Source of the DNA: Notolepis coatsorum
Lineage: Eukaryota; Chordata; Actinopteri; Aulopiformes; Paralepididae
Length of the DNA stretch: 64,000 nucleotides
NCBI GenBank assembly: GCA_963971535.1
Contig: OZ020589.1
Coordinates: 86,813,796-86,877,795 of the forward strand
Reading direction: 5' to 3'
A program made the translations under genes and the position numbers. The first letter of the stretch is position 1. Every line of letters begins with the position of its first letter. This document shows positions 33,359-44,474 of the stretch, one piece after another. The notes beneath the pieces are model-generated. The model saw only the letters and a list, made by a program, of their open reading frames with translations. It ran no database searches and was not told the DNA's origin.

Positions 33359-33456
33359 GTTGGAACGCAGTGCGCGCTTACTTGAGTCGGGCGTAATGAG
33401 AGCCTCTCTCTCTGTCTCACGTAGCCAAACTTTACACTAGCGGGCGGGGACCGGGG

Positions 33457-33503
<47 letters not shown>

Positions 33504-33596
33504 ATTTTTGGCTGGTAGAAATGCTGAGTGGCTAGTGACTTTGGAAAACTACTAGCCACAGTGGCTGGTGAACCAAAAAGTTAATGTCAAGCCCTA
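33155..33596. mobile_element. hAT-type MITE (CAGGGCTTGACATTAAC ends)
   Basis: 8-bp target duplication ATAGAGAG at 33147-33154 and 33597-33604. Ends CAGGGCTTGACATTAAC and GTTAATGTCAAGCCCTA. GGCTGGTA/ACTAGCCAC subterminal motifs. A (CT)n run (33290-33357) and a (GT)n run (about 33460-33500) lie inside. Confidence 0.9.
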
Positions 33597-33600
33597 ATAG

Positions 33601-33778
33601 AGAGTGCTGTGCTACATAGCTCCCATACGCTGCACTCGGGACGTTCTTGAGGATGCCGAGCGAGATTTCCTGATTGAAACCTACAGCCTTGTGATACACA
33701 CCGTTCAGCGAAGCCGTTTTCCCGGGGAGTTGGACGTTGTCCAAAGTGCAGACCCCGGGGAGGGTCATGCCCGTGAAG
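33601..33778 (+). other. Exon-like open frame with splice donor
   Basis: The frame is open from the hAT insertion edge to GTGAAG|GTGAGT (junction 33778/33779), a near-consensus donor. The encoded stretch (VLEDAERDFLIETYSLVIHT and following) has balanced composition, unlike the repeat-derived frames around it. No family is recognised. The upstream part would be cut by the 442-bp hAT-type insertion; joining across it meets an in-frame stop, so if it was an exon it is now broken. It could equally be old transposon coding sequence. Confidence 0.35.
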
Positions 33779-33789
33779 GTGAGTTAAGT

Positions 33790-34622
33790 CCACTTTTACA
33801 TATTGTATTTTGCATATCATATTGTATTTTTGTATACCATATTATATTTTGTATACCATATTGTATTTTGTATATCTTATTGCATTTTGCATATCATATT
33901 GTAGTTGGTATATCATTATTGTATTTTTCAGGCCTGTTACATGTTATGAATTGAAAATGGGGGACCCTGATGCAAACAAGACGAAAGTCTTTCTCTGGTC
34001 TGCATCCCCTTAACAATTGTGTTTTGAGTCGTACTGTATTGTACACATTCTGCAATCTGTTAATAACATTTTCAATCATTCAATCAATCAACTAATTGGA
34101 GGGTGGTGGGGGATAGCAGAGAGGGAGGGATAACTAGTACCGGGAGGTGGTCCCTTGTGTTCATGTTGGACCAGTGATGGTCAGTTGCAGTACTGGTTGA
34201 TTATGTGTGCATTGTTTGGGGATATGCAGTGCTTCTTGTAGAAGGTGTTAGCGTGCCGTGGTTTGTGGTGTGCTCTAAAGCTAGGCTATTAGGCTTAGCC
34301 TGAGGTGTAGTGATTTACTAATGAAGCCTTACTGTGACTGGTTATTCCCCATGTCTGTTAACCCTGTTGTGTTGTCCTGTGGTAATATTGCCTTGGAATT
34401 TCATAATTAATATGTGTGAATAAATGAGAGAACCATAAATGTAAAGCCAGATGTACCTTTCAATAGCAGAGTGGACTCAGTGGCTAAACAGTCTCAACTG
34501 TCAGTTGAGACAGCTGCATCAGATAACAGCTGCAACAGTTATTTCAACCCCCACTCAAGCAATGACTAAATTAGAGAACAAACGACACCTTCTCGAACTG
34601 ACTGTATGTAAATGCTGAGCAG
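33790..34622. other. Non-coding, with a LINE tail
   Basis: 33790-33930 has short TATTGTATTTTG-type repeats. 33946-34092 is a 3' tail of the (TCAA)n LINE family. 34100-34622 holds nothing recognised. Confidence 0.55.
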
Positions 34623-35644
34623 AGACAGCTGGGTTGAACACAGGGCAGACCAGTTTAGACTTGTTGAAGCATGGACACTAACTCACAAACAAAGTAATCT
34701 ATTAATCAACTGTTTAGTATCAAAAGGTCTCATATGATGTCTGGTATCAGTCTTAGAAAGCACTGACTGTACTTGGATGATATTAGACATCTATAGCCAT
34801 ATAGAAGGAATGTTAAAGTTATATATTATTCATTTAAGAGGAGATTTCTGTTGGGACAGACCCATCCAGGAAGACAGTGACGGGGGCCACTAGCGGCCCC
34901 TCTGGGTATTGAGTCAAGATCCACACAGGAGATCAAAGGGGTAACCAGCCCCAACAGGAAGAAAACACCAACCCCCCACAAGAGATCAACCCCCACAAGA
35001 AGACGCTGGATTGGACCAGCCATATGTATTATTGGCTAGAAATGATAGGATATAAGGCCCTACATAGGGTTATTCAGGAGCTCTCAGGCCGGACCCAACC
35101 AGGGGTCTGGGGGCTCCCCCACCGCTTCGAAACCACCCAGAAACTACTGTGAGCTGATGCATTTTACGTGAGTAAATCATGGGAAACACCAATGGTTGTT
35201 TATAGATTAGAGTAATGTACAGATCCCTGATCTGTAAACCAGATTTACTCATGTATAATGTGTACAGTAAACCATGTATGTTCAAATTATGTTAACCAAG
35301 TGACTGTTTGATGTGCAGTATTTAGGTTTGAGATGCAAACCTGATTGTGATATTTCTGTACAACAGACAGCTGTTAATATTCTCTGATCATCTGTTGTAT
35401 GTAGAAGTCAACCTTCTATTCACCTTGGACTCCTGGCTCTGATCAAATAAATCAGCTGAGTTGAACTACAATTCTGGTTTGTCTGGCGTACACGTTTTAT
35501 TCTTCATCTGCATTAAGCCAGATGAGGAGACCAACCATTCTATCAAGTATGAATCTTTCCTCCTCCTTCCAGATAATCAATCTCATTGTATTGTGCTACA
35601 ATAACCTCAAATTATTGTAGAAAGTCTGTGGGAATTTACTACAG
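34623..35644 (+). repeat. LTR-like dispersed repeat, copy 2
   Basis: Matches 1662-2596. Shared landmarks: GGGCAGACCAGTTTAGACTT, ATTGGCTAGAAATGATAGGA, an AATAAATCAG signal near 35445 and TGTCTGGCGTACACG. It may extend further left. Confidence 0.55.
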
Positions 35645-36062
35645 TCCCTGTAGGAATATTAACGTTAGTCTCATGATCTATGCTTTTTATCCAATAAATA
35701 TTGTTACCTTTTGTACCCCAGTTGTGCATTTGATTATTGAAGGGCTTTGACAAACAGCAGCTTCCCCTGCTAAATAGCAGTTCAAGTTTCAAGTTTGTTT
35801 ATTATTTGTCAGAACAAAATACAGAATACTTTATAATGAAATGCTTTTTTCTGTATGAGCCCCTGAGAGTGTGCTACATACAGTAAAAAGAAAGTAAGTA
35901 AAAATTAAGAAGTAAAACGTAGATAAAGTCAATATACAATACAGAGTAAAAATTAGTAACAGTGAGGTAGAATGCAGAGGTACAAAACTTAGGGTAGGGT
36001 GCAAATGAGGTATGAATGTGGTGCAAATCTCTTTAATAATAGATAAATATAAAGTGTGTTAA

Positions 36063-36959
36063 CACTTTCAGTGCCACCAGGGGGCGCACAACTTAGTGCC
36101 TGAATGCCACCATCGGTGCTAATGTTAACGTTAATATCGCCTAATCTATGTTTTAAATTATGGCTATGTGTCTAATCTGCCCGTCGCTTATCAAAGAATC
36201 ATTTTCCAGTCAGTGCTGTCAAGGCAGATTGGTTTTTTATCGCTTCATTTCCGTTTGAGAGCATTTTGAAAAGCACCCGTTTTGAGGTAAAAAACAGCCC
36301 ATTCTGTGATAATCGTCTTTTACTGGAATATTCCAGAACGTTGATATTTGTCGGCCTATTTATGAATCGTTTTCAAATAAACGCTAGATGATCAATATTA
36401 TACGTACACGCACGCACATTCGAGGCGCGCGCTGATAATAGCCGTTTTCATTTCCTCATGGATTTTACAGTGAAACCGCTGGAGCACATATCAGAAAAAA
36501 GCTTATATCTTCATCAAAACGAGTCTGATTATCCTAACACTGATAACATAGATTCCTTACCTGACATCAGATGGTAACCAACTGGTATATTCCAATTCCT
36601 GATCACCATTAGAAAAAATCGATAAGTGTATAGATCTAACGTGTATACAGTAGAACTCATGATCCGCGGGGCTCAGGGGATCCAGAATGAACTCTGGTAA
36701 CCCTGGCTGCATCAGTGGACTGGAAAATGTGGACTGGAATATTTTTTTCCCCCCATCCATTTTCATTGAGTCCATTCCAAAATCCCTGATGTCATCTGGG
36801 AGACGATAGGGGGTGCTTTTTTCACATCTGATCGCCGGCGGCCTTTGGGTAGGCTAGGGTAGGCTCGCATGATGCAATATGATTTCAGATCGCTAAAAAA
36901 GAAAAAAGAAAAAAAAATCTTTGTAAATCCGAGAAAAGCCGTGAGTGGCAGTCAAAGTG
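36063..36959. mobile_element. piggyBac-type non-autonomous element
   Basis: TTAA at 36059-36062 and 36960-36963. Ends CACTTTCAGTGCCA and TGGCAGTCAAAGTG (inverted, two mismatches in 14). 897 bp, no transposase. Inserted in the 3' UTR of LINE copy B. Confidence 0.82.
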
Positions 36960-37755
36960 TTAAAGTGTCTAAAGTGAATAAAGTGAGTGGTAAGGTGAGT
37001 GTTTGTTTAAAGTGAGAGTGTACATGTGGATGTGTGTGCTGTGTTTGTAGATGATGGGTTGTTACATAGTGTCATTGTCATTGAGCATCCTGATGGCCTG
37101 GGATAGAAGCTCCTTCTGAGTCTCTCTGTACTGGCCATGAGGCTCCGGTAGCGCTTGCCTGACCGCAGCAGTTCAAAGAGGCAGTTATTTGGATGCCTAG
37201 AGTCTTTGATTATTCTCTTAGCCTTGGCCCTTCAACGCTTGTTATAAACGTCCTGGAGAGTGGGAAGCCAACCTGCAATTGTGCGCTCGGCTGAACGGGC
37301 CACTCTCTGTAGTCTGCTGCGGTCTTGTGCAGTGCTATTCCCAAACCAGGAGGTGATGTTACCAGTCAGGATGCTCTCTATTGTGCAGGAGTAGAAGTTC
37401 TTGAGGATCTTCTGACTCACTTTGAACTTCCTTAGGCGCCTAAGGAAGTAGAGGCGTTGCCGACGTGCCTTCTTCACTACACAGTCAATGTGTGTGCTCC
37501 ATGTCAAGTCCTCGGATATGTGGACTCCGAGGTACTTAAAACTGCTCACTCTCTCGACCGGTGCCCCGTCGATGCTGAGGGGGCTGTAGTCCCTGGCCCC
37601 CGACCTCCTAAATTCCACAATAATCTCTTTTGTTTTGCTGACGTTCAGGGAGAGGCTGTTCTCCTGACACCATCGCGCCAGGTCCTCTACCTCTTCCAGG
37701 TAGGCCCTCTCGTCATTTGCAGAGATCAGGCCCACCACAACTGTGTCGTCAGCAA

Positions 37756-38246
37756 TTTTATTTTATTTTATTTTGTATCCTCTTTTTCTGCGCCTGATTT
37801 TCTCTGCTTTTCTCCCCATCCCAATTTAGTCGTTATGCCAATTCCCCCCCTCCCCTACCTGGTTGTTGTGTGCATGTTCCCCCTACTGGTCGGTACAAGG
37901 GAGCCCTGAGGTCTACCACATGCTTCCTCCGACACATGCGGAGACAGCCAGCGGCTCTCTTTTCACCTGGCAGCGAGGACTCTCATTGGTGAAGTGTAAC
38001 GCGTGGGAGGTCACGCTGCCTTCACCACTTCCTGCCTTTCGCTGAGCAGGCGCCCAGACCTGACCTGTAGGCGTCGCTGTCCACAACGCCAGATTACCAC
38101 CCACGACTTCCCTCCCGCTAACTCAGCCAAACGAGTTAGTATGACGATCGGCCCAAGTCGCAGGCAATGCTGACTCTGGGAGTCGAGGCCGCAGCCTCTT
38201 GTATTGGTGACGAGCGCAATCTCCGCTACGCCACCCGACCGCCCCT
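37756..38246 (-). mobile_element. tRNA-derived SINE, copy 2
   Basis: Target duplication TGTCGTCAGCAA at 37744-37755 and 38247-38258. On the minus strand the head reads GGGGCGGTCGGGTGGCGTAG and the tail is (TAAAA)n at 37756-37775. Body landmarks are shared with 27699-28077 (GACCTGTAGGCGTCGCTGTC). Inserted into the RT catalytic turn of LINE copy B. Confidence 0.9.
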
Positions 38247-38707
38247 TGTCGTCAGCAAACTTGATAATTGTGTTGTTGTTCCGCTGTGCCACACAGTCAT
38301 GTGTGTACAGCGAGTAGAGGAGGGGGCTCAGAACACAGCCCTGGGGGGCCCCTGTGTTGAGAGTGGTGGATGAGGAGATTCAGTTGCCTGCTCTCACCAC
38401 CTGGGGTCTTCCTGTCAGGAAGTCCAAGACCCACTGGCAGAGGTCATAGTTCAAGCCCAGGTCCCTGAGCTTGGCTACGAGTTTGGAGTTGAATGCTGAG
38501 CTATAGTCGATGAATAGCATTCTCACATAGTTCCCCTGCCTTTTGTCCAGGTGTGATGCTGCTGTGTGCAACACATGGGCTATGGCGTCCTCCGTGGACC
38601 TGTTAGGGCGATATGCAAATTGCAGGGGGTCCAGAGATTTTTTGTGTACAGGGATAATGGTGGACTTTTTCAGACAGGTGGGGATGACAGACTGTTCTAA
38701 GGACAGG

Positions 38708-39030
38708 TGTCACCAGACCCCAATGGGAAGTACCCCAGTCTACAGCTAGGAGGTGCAAGCGCACGGGGGTACTTCACAAAGGGCTCAGCTGGAAAATTAT
38801 TCCCCAGGACCACAAACAGACAAGGAGAGAATGCAACACTTTATTACAAATAATGGCATACAAATTCATGAATATATATATAAATAACTACTAGGCTAAA
38901 CTAAACTAAAACACAGTGCCCTTAGGCCTAGGATAAGTTAAAAGGAGAAAGCACTATAGATCCTCACAGGAACATCACTCCAGGCTGGGCGTGTCCTCCC
39001 CAGGTAGGCTCGCCTCTCTGGGTTTAGCAG

Positions 39031-39076
<46 letters not shown>

Positions 39077-39082
39077 GTGACA
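38708..39082 (-). mobile_element. Solo LTR (375 bp)
   Basis: Ends TGTCACC and GTGACA (TG...CA), with a 4-bp target duplication CAGG at 38704-38707 and 39083-39086. A minus-strand AATAAAGTG signal lies near 38840. LINE copy A shows the uninterrupted sequence. A (CA)n run at 39029-39074 makes up one end. Confidence 0.75.
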
Positions 39083-39346
39083 CAGGTTGAATATGTCAGT
39101 GAATACCGGGGCCAGTTGGTTGGCACAGACTTTTATGATGCGGCCGGGGATACCGTCCGGTCCTCCCCCGGCAGTGGCTCCCCTTTCTATTTCAGTGGTC
39201 TGTAGGCTGATGTTGTTATTCACAGCCTCAAACCTTGCATAGAAGGTATTTAACTCAACCACCAAGGCGATATCATTGTTCAGCTTGTGGGAGGTGCCTT
39301 TGTAATCTGTCGTCGTTTTGAGGCCCGCGCGCCTGATTACTTTTAA

Positions 39347-39730
39347 CAACGGATTTCCAGTTCCGCGCTCTGATTGGCCACTGACGTTTCTGGTCGCGCC
39401 AATCGTGTGACGCCTGTTTCTTTCACCGGTTAAGCTTAGGCACTCTTTCGAAGTTGGTTAAGGTTAGAGTTTGTCTTAGAGCAGGGCGATAGAACACCAG
39501 CCCTGATTCCATACTCTAACCTTAACCAACTTCGAAAGAGTCGCCTAAGCTTAACCAGTGATAAACTAGGCGTTAGGTAGTTTGCTGCTGTTCGAGGCAG
39601 AAATGGGCGCGTCACACGATTGGACGCACATGTCGCATGACCAGAAACGTCAGTGGCCAATCAGATCGCACCAGAAACGTCAGTGGCCAATCAGATCACA
39701 GAACGCGAACGCGGAACCAGAAATCCGTTG
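39347..39730. mobile_element. Palindromic MITE (CAACGGATTTCC ends)
   Basis: Ends CAACGGATTTCC and AAATCCGTTG; inner arms share TGGCCACTGACGTTTCTGG and its complement. CCAGAAACGTCAGTGGCC is tandemly duplicated on the right. The target duplication was not resolved. Central CTAACCTTAACC motifs resemble 13373-13605. Confidence 0.75.
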
Positions 39731-40040
39731 GTAGCTCTGGAATCAGCCTGTTCAAATTGAAGTTCCACCTTATCCCTGTATCGCCTTTTTGCTTCTATTA
39801 CTGTCCTCCTTACGTTGTATTTCGCCGCTTTGTGCTCGTTCATGTTGCCTGTCACGAGCCCAGTGTTGTAGGCTGAGGTGCGCGCTTTCAGAGCCTCACA
39901 GACAGATGCGTCATTTATCTACCATGGGCTTTTGGTTTGGGAAAACTCTAATTGTGGTGGAGGGGGATTGTTTCTTCTACCAGAGTACCAACAAAGTCCA
40001 GCACTGTTTCAGTATATCATTTATGGCATTGAATGAACAT

Positions 40041-40369
40041 TGTTGAAGTCAGAGATTCTGTGTAGGATTGTTAGTAACTGTCTAACTGCACATATGGCTG
40101 TTTACACTAGTAACTGTTTAGTTGCATATATATCTGTTTCCACTAGAAAGCGCTCTAGGCGGAGCCACTCAGGTACACCACCTTGTGACGAGTATAAAAG
40201 AAAATGTATCCACCCACTTCCTTCTCTCCCCCATGTCTCTCAGTAAGAGAAGACCTATAGTGACTGCTGCTTAACATGTGATTAAATAAACCACGCCAGT
40301 TTGGGCTCAAGATAGAAACCATGCCTCTTGACCACATTATTGTCGCCCTATAGCCGAATTCTGTTAACA
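40041..40369 (+). repeat. Copia 5' LTR
   Basis: TGTTGAAGTCAGAG to TCTGTTAACA. A TATAAAAG box near 40193 and an ATTAAATAAA signal near 40281 match transcription start and polyadenylation roles. Confidence 0.93.
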
Positions 40370-40385
40370 GGTTATGGGCCCAGAT
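40370..40385 (+). other. Primer-binding site, internal initiator tRNA-Met type
   Basis: GGTTATGGGCCCAG directly follows the 5' LTR. It is complementary to the anticodon arm of vertebrate initiator tRNA-Met (CTGGGCCCATAACC), not to a tRNA 3' end, as known for copia-type half-tRNA priming. Confidence 0.8.
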
Positions 40386-40513
40386 AACGCCGGGTTGAAA
40401 TAATAATGGTAGCAAGATTAGCTGAAGTACAGGCTAGGTTAGCGCCGGGAGCACCGCGCGGCTAGACGCTAGGCCAACGAGAGCTAAAGCTACGCCTACC
40501 ATCAACGGTGAAC

Positions 40514-41690
40514 ATGAAAGCCAAGAAGACTCACAGTAGAGTCAAGAAGGCAGCAGCCGGGAGTCGCTGGAAGGCAGCGACCAAGAGCCACGAGGAGGCG
40601 GCGCCGGGGGAGACGGAGCATGCTGAGCACGGCGGAGGCGAGGGGGAGAACCCCGCCTCGGAGCGTGTGGCGCCCGCTGGGCACGGCGGAGGCGAGGGGG
40701 AGAACCCCACCTTGGAACGAGCGGCGGCCAGAGGGAGGAACAAAGGGCCACCATTCAATGGAAAAGCAGAAAACTACGAACTCTGGGAAGAGCGCATGCT
40801 ATGCTACATGCACGGTACGGGGCTGAAGGAGACGATCCTGACGGCCCCCACGGGAGAACTGACGGCGGAAGAGCAAGCCCTGGACGACCAGCGGAACGCA
40901 AGCCCGTACTGTGAGTTAGCACCGATGCTCGACGACACCAGCCTGGGGCTGATATTCCGCGACACTAAAGACAGAGGCCGAGAAAGCCTGGCGGTACTGA
41001 GAGAGCATTTCATCGGGCGAGGAAGACCCCGAGTCATGGCCCTCTACATAGCACTGACGACCCTGAGGAAGGGACCAACCGAGACTGTGACCAAATACGT
41101 CAACAGAGCGGAGCGAATCACGACGCCAATGAGGGGTGCCGGAGAAGCACCAAGCGATGGGCTAATGATGGCGATGATAATGAGAGGACTACCGGAGTTG
41201 TACAAACCGTTCACACTCCTGGTAACACACGGTTCAACGGACATGACGTTGGGACAGTTCAAGGCTAAGTTAAGGAACTTCGAGGCCTCAGAAGATACCC
41301 AACCAGCCGCCGCGGAGGCGGGAGAGAGGGCGCTAAAGGCCCGAGCGACGCCAAGGGAGAGGACCAGGACCGTGAAGGAGCGGGCGTGTTGGCGATGCGG
41401 AGAGAAAGGCCATCGGAGAAGTAACTGCACGAGGACTGTCTGGTGTGGACCCTGCAGATCCGCGCGACACGCAAGCAGAGCGTGCATGAAGAAACGCGAC
41501 CAGGGCGCGCGACACGCGCATGGACAAGATGGCGGCGATGGTCGGCGTGAGACGGATCGAGGCGACGACTGGAGAAGAGCGGAACGAGAGGACTTCATCC
41601 CCAGGGCGCAGACGGCGTACATCATCAGGCCAACGCAGCTGCAACGGGCCCAGAGGAGGGGACTGATCGTGGACACAGGTGCGTCGTCCC
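40514..41690 (+). CDS. gag: Copia Gag and start of protease
   Basis: The start is taken as ATG 40514. Numbering follows the open frame from 40508. A basic N-terminus is followed by two imperfect copies of HGGGEGENP (about 41-67). A copia-type Gag domain (about 80-265) begins PPFNGKAENYELWEERM, the usual nucleocapsid-precursor fold entry. Two zinc-binding clusters follow: CWRCGEKGHRRSNC (294-307) and CGPCRSARHASRAC (313-326). The frame then enters an aspartic protease with active site LIVDTGASSH (386-395). Just after it a frameshift (about 41690) moves the protease into another frame. Gag would package the RNA and protease would process the polyprotein. The Gag frame itself looks intact. Confidence 0.88.
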
Positions 41691-43151
41691 ACGTCCCACG
41701 ACAGGAGTCTGTTCAAGAACTTTGACAGAACTTTCCACCCGGAGAGACACAGCATGGAGCTGGCAGACGGAAAGCGCACACACGGGTTGGCGAGAGGGAG
41801 AGGGGACGCACAGGTATACCTCACGGACAGCGGGGGGGGGCCGGCGTACAGTGACGTTAAAGAACGCTCTCTATGTGCCATCGTTCCCACAAGGACTGTT
41901 CTCTGTGATAGCTGCTGCTGCAAACGGGGCCAGAGTGTCCTTCATGGAAGGTAAAAATGTTCTTGTAGAGCCCAACGGTATGCAATTTGACATAGAAGTG
42001 TATCAGAGAATGTATTACCTGAAAACAGAGTGTAATGACAATGATATGTGTAAAGTAACCGTCAGCCACGATATTCAGACATGGCATGAGATTATGGGTC
42101 ATTGTAATTACGAGGATTTACTGAAATTGCAAACAGTGACAGAGGGCATGCACATTGAAGGCGAAACGCGTAGACCTGATAAAGAATGTGTCGTGTGCAT
42201 AAAGGGGAAGTTTGCTCAATCGAGAAACAGGAATCCCACAGAAAAAGTAAAAGTACCACTTGCGTTGGTTAATACAGACCTTGCCGGTCCAGTAAGGAAC
42301 GAGTCCATAGGAGGCTTTAGATATGTACAGTCTTTTACAGACGTGTACACAGGGGCAGTGTTAGTTTACTTTTTTTTTTTTTTTTGCGTTTATCGCTTTT
42401 TCTGGTCAAGCATGACCGACAGAAACAGGTTGAATGGGATATAGATCAGGGGAAGACACTCTGAGAAAATACGGCGAGTCCGGGAGTCGAACTCGTGTAC
42501 CCCAGATCCGTGACGCGCACGGTTGTCCCCGACGCCGAAATAGCGCCGAGATACGCGGTGAGCTACTGGAGCTCCCCGTTTGTTTACTTTCTTAAAGCAA
42601 AAAGTGACACACTCCAGGCCACGGAAAAATTCCTGGCGGACATAGCCCCTTATGGTACAGTAAGATGTTTGAGGTCCGACAACGGGACTGAATTCACAAA
42701 CAGAGAGTTTCAATCACTGTTGAGGAAGAACAGGATAAGACACGAGACGTCATGTCCATATTCCCCACACCAGAACGGAGTGGCAGAGAGAGAATGGCAC
42801 ACTCTTTTTGAGATGGCTAGGTGCAAGCTAGTAGGCAGTAACTTACCTAAGAGCCTATGGCACTATGCGGTACAAGAAACCGCTTACACCAGAAACAGGT
42901 GCTTCAATAAGCACACGGGCACCACCCCATATACAGCACTGACAGGAAAGAAGTGTAATCTAGCCAGAATGCACCGTTTTGGATCAGAGTGTTATGCGTA
43001 CCTGCAGGACAGAGGAAAGCTAGAGTCCAGGTGTGTAAAAGGGCTCTTTGTAGGGCACGACAAGGGAAGCCCCGCTTTCCTGGTTTATTATCCCGGTAAA
43101 GGGATAGTGCAGAAACACAGGCTAGTCAAGTTTGTCACAAAGACACAATGA
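41679..43151 (+). pseudogene. Copia protease C-terminus and integrase, interrupted
   Basis: After the first frameshift the frame reads HDRSLFKNFDRTFHPE and on to about 41830, where a run of G is the likely site of a second frameshift. The next frame (from about 41840) carries the pre-integrase zinc region, WHEIMGHCNYEDLLKL plus CVVC, and the first integrase Asp (SFTDVYTG). A SINE (42373-42581) interrupts here. The core resumes with the second Asp (RSDNGTEF) and the Glu (SPHQNGVAERE), giving a full D,D,E set. The frame ends at 43151, where the polyprotein should run on to RT. Integrase would join cDNA to the genome; this copy cannot. Confidence 0.88.
42373..42581 (-). mobile_element. tRNA-derived SINE with poly(A) tail, in copia integrase
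   Basis: Target duplication GTTTACTTT at 42364-42372 and 42582-42590. On the minus strand the head starts GGGGAGCTCCAGTAGCTCAC (A-box-like), then GAGTTCGACTCCCGG (a good B box), and ends in poly(A). A different family from the SINEs at 27.7 and 37.8 kb. About 209 bp. Confidence 0.88.
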
Positions 43152-43157
43152 CACTGA

Positions 43158-43490
<333 letters not shown>

Positions 43491-43635
43491 AGGGCGAGAC
43501 ACAGACAGAGGAGCCAGAGCTGGACTCCAGAGTAAGGTGTGTAGAAACCGAGACACATCAGCCCAGTGTACTTAGCACGGTCGTGCAGGCAGACAGTCAT
43601 CCACCCCCAGAGGGCGGTGACGAGGAGGATATTGT

Positions 43636-44034
43636 GTGAGTTTGAACGCAGACAGCTCATTGATTTCGTGGAAAACAAAGAAACAGCCCACCGTGGCTTT
43701 ATCAACTTGTGAAGCCGAATATATGGTTCTAGCTATGACCATACAGGAGTGTATTTACCTGGAACAACTGCTCGAAGGGATGGATACCTATGTATATAAG
43801 AAGACTGTTGTTTATGAGGACAACCAGGGAACCATTGCGATTGCTAGAAACCCTGTGTGTCGGCAGAGATGTAAACATGTCGATATAAAATATAATTTCA
43901 TTAGATCTGTCATCAGAGAAGAAAGGATGACACTGATGTATTGTCCCACGGACGACATGGTAGCAGACGCTATGACGAAACCTGCCTCCAGATTGAAATT
44001 GAAGAGATTTGCAGAGGCCATGTTTGGTGTGTAG
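43636..44034 (+). pseudogene. Copia RNase H
   Basis: Matches the C-terminal copia RNase H: SLISWKTKKQPTVALSTCEA with the catalytic Glu, then VVYEDNQGTIAIARNPVC with the Asp, then the conserved HVDIKYNFIR and CPTDDMVADAMTKP. The frame is intact from about 43639 but is no longer joined to RT or integrase. The N-terminal part of RNase H with the first Asp is missing or degraded. In an active element it would remove template RNA and make the plus-strand primer. The polypurine tract lies about 95 bp downstream. Confidence 0.88.
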
Positions 44035-44129
44035 ATATTGACTGCCATGTTCTGTTGATGTTTTTGTGATTATATTATTTCCTTTGTAAAATGTTTTTCC
44101 AAGAAGTCAGCCAGTGTGCTAATACAAAC

Positions 44130-44140
44130 CTAAGTGGGAG
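44130..44140 (+). other. Copia polypurine tract
   Basis: AAGTGGGAG lies directly before the 3' LTR, the form usual in copia elements. Confidence 0.8.
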
Positions 44141-44469
44141 TGTTGAAGTCAGAGATTCTGTGTAGGATTGTTAGTAACTGTCTAACTGCACAGACGGCTG
44201 TTTACACTAGTAACTGTTTAGTTGCATATATATCTGTTTCCACTAGAGGGCGCTCTAGGCGGAGCCACTCAGGTACACCACCTTGTGACGAGTATAGAAG
44301 AAAATGTATCCACCCACTTCCTTCTCTCCCCCATGTCTCTCAGTAAGAGAAGACCTATAGTGACTGCTGCTTAACATGTGATTAAATAAACCACGCCAGT
44401 TTGGGCTCAAGATAGAAACCATGCCTCTTGACCACATTATTGTCGCCCTATAGCCGAATTCTGTTAACA
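44141..44469 (+). repeat. Copia 3' LTR
   Basis: Same length as the 5' LTR. Differences seen include CACAGACGGC against CACATATGGC, AGAGGGCG against AGAAAGCG, and ATAGAAG against ATAAAAG. Confidence 0.93.
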
Positions 44470-44474
44470 AACAT

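Larger units (their letters stand above)
37232..40035 (-). pseudogene. LINE reverse transcriptase remnants (copy B)
   Basis: In minus-strand order: 40035-39731, the region upstream of RT, read through several stops; 39346-39083 (KTTTDYKGTSH, VVELNTFYARFEA, GPDGIPGRIIKVCANQLAPV); 38700-38250 ([44 protein letters not shown]); and 37738-37232 ([16 protein letters not shown] to TIAGWLPTLQDVYNKR). The FADD turn is cut by the SINE, whose 12-bp target duplication repeats this site. Small indels (the loss near 38490, an extra R near 37460) add to the insertions. It is the most complete of the three copies in extent but clearly dead. Confidence 0.85.
35783..40040 (-). mobile_element. Jockey-type LINE, copy B, split by five insertions
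   Basis: Segments of one LINE lie at 35783-36062, 36964-37755, 38247-38707, 39083-39346 and 39731-40040, collinear with copies A and C. They are separated by a piggyBac-type element, a SINE, a solo LTR and a palindromic element, and the 5' side is cut by the copia insertion. The 3' end starts at 35783 (CAAGTTTCAAGTTTG). Confidence 0.85.

Noticed and set aside
40502-40760. Minus-strand frames opposite copia Gag
   Set aside because: Antisense shadows of the Gag reading frame with no domain.
42480-42581. A tRNA gene inside copia
   Set aside because: It has a good B box but is the head of a poly(A)-tailed SINE with its own target duplication.
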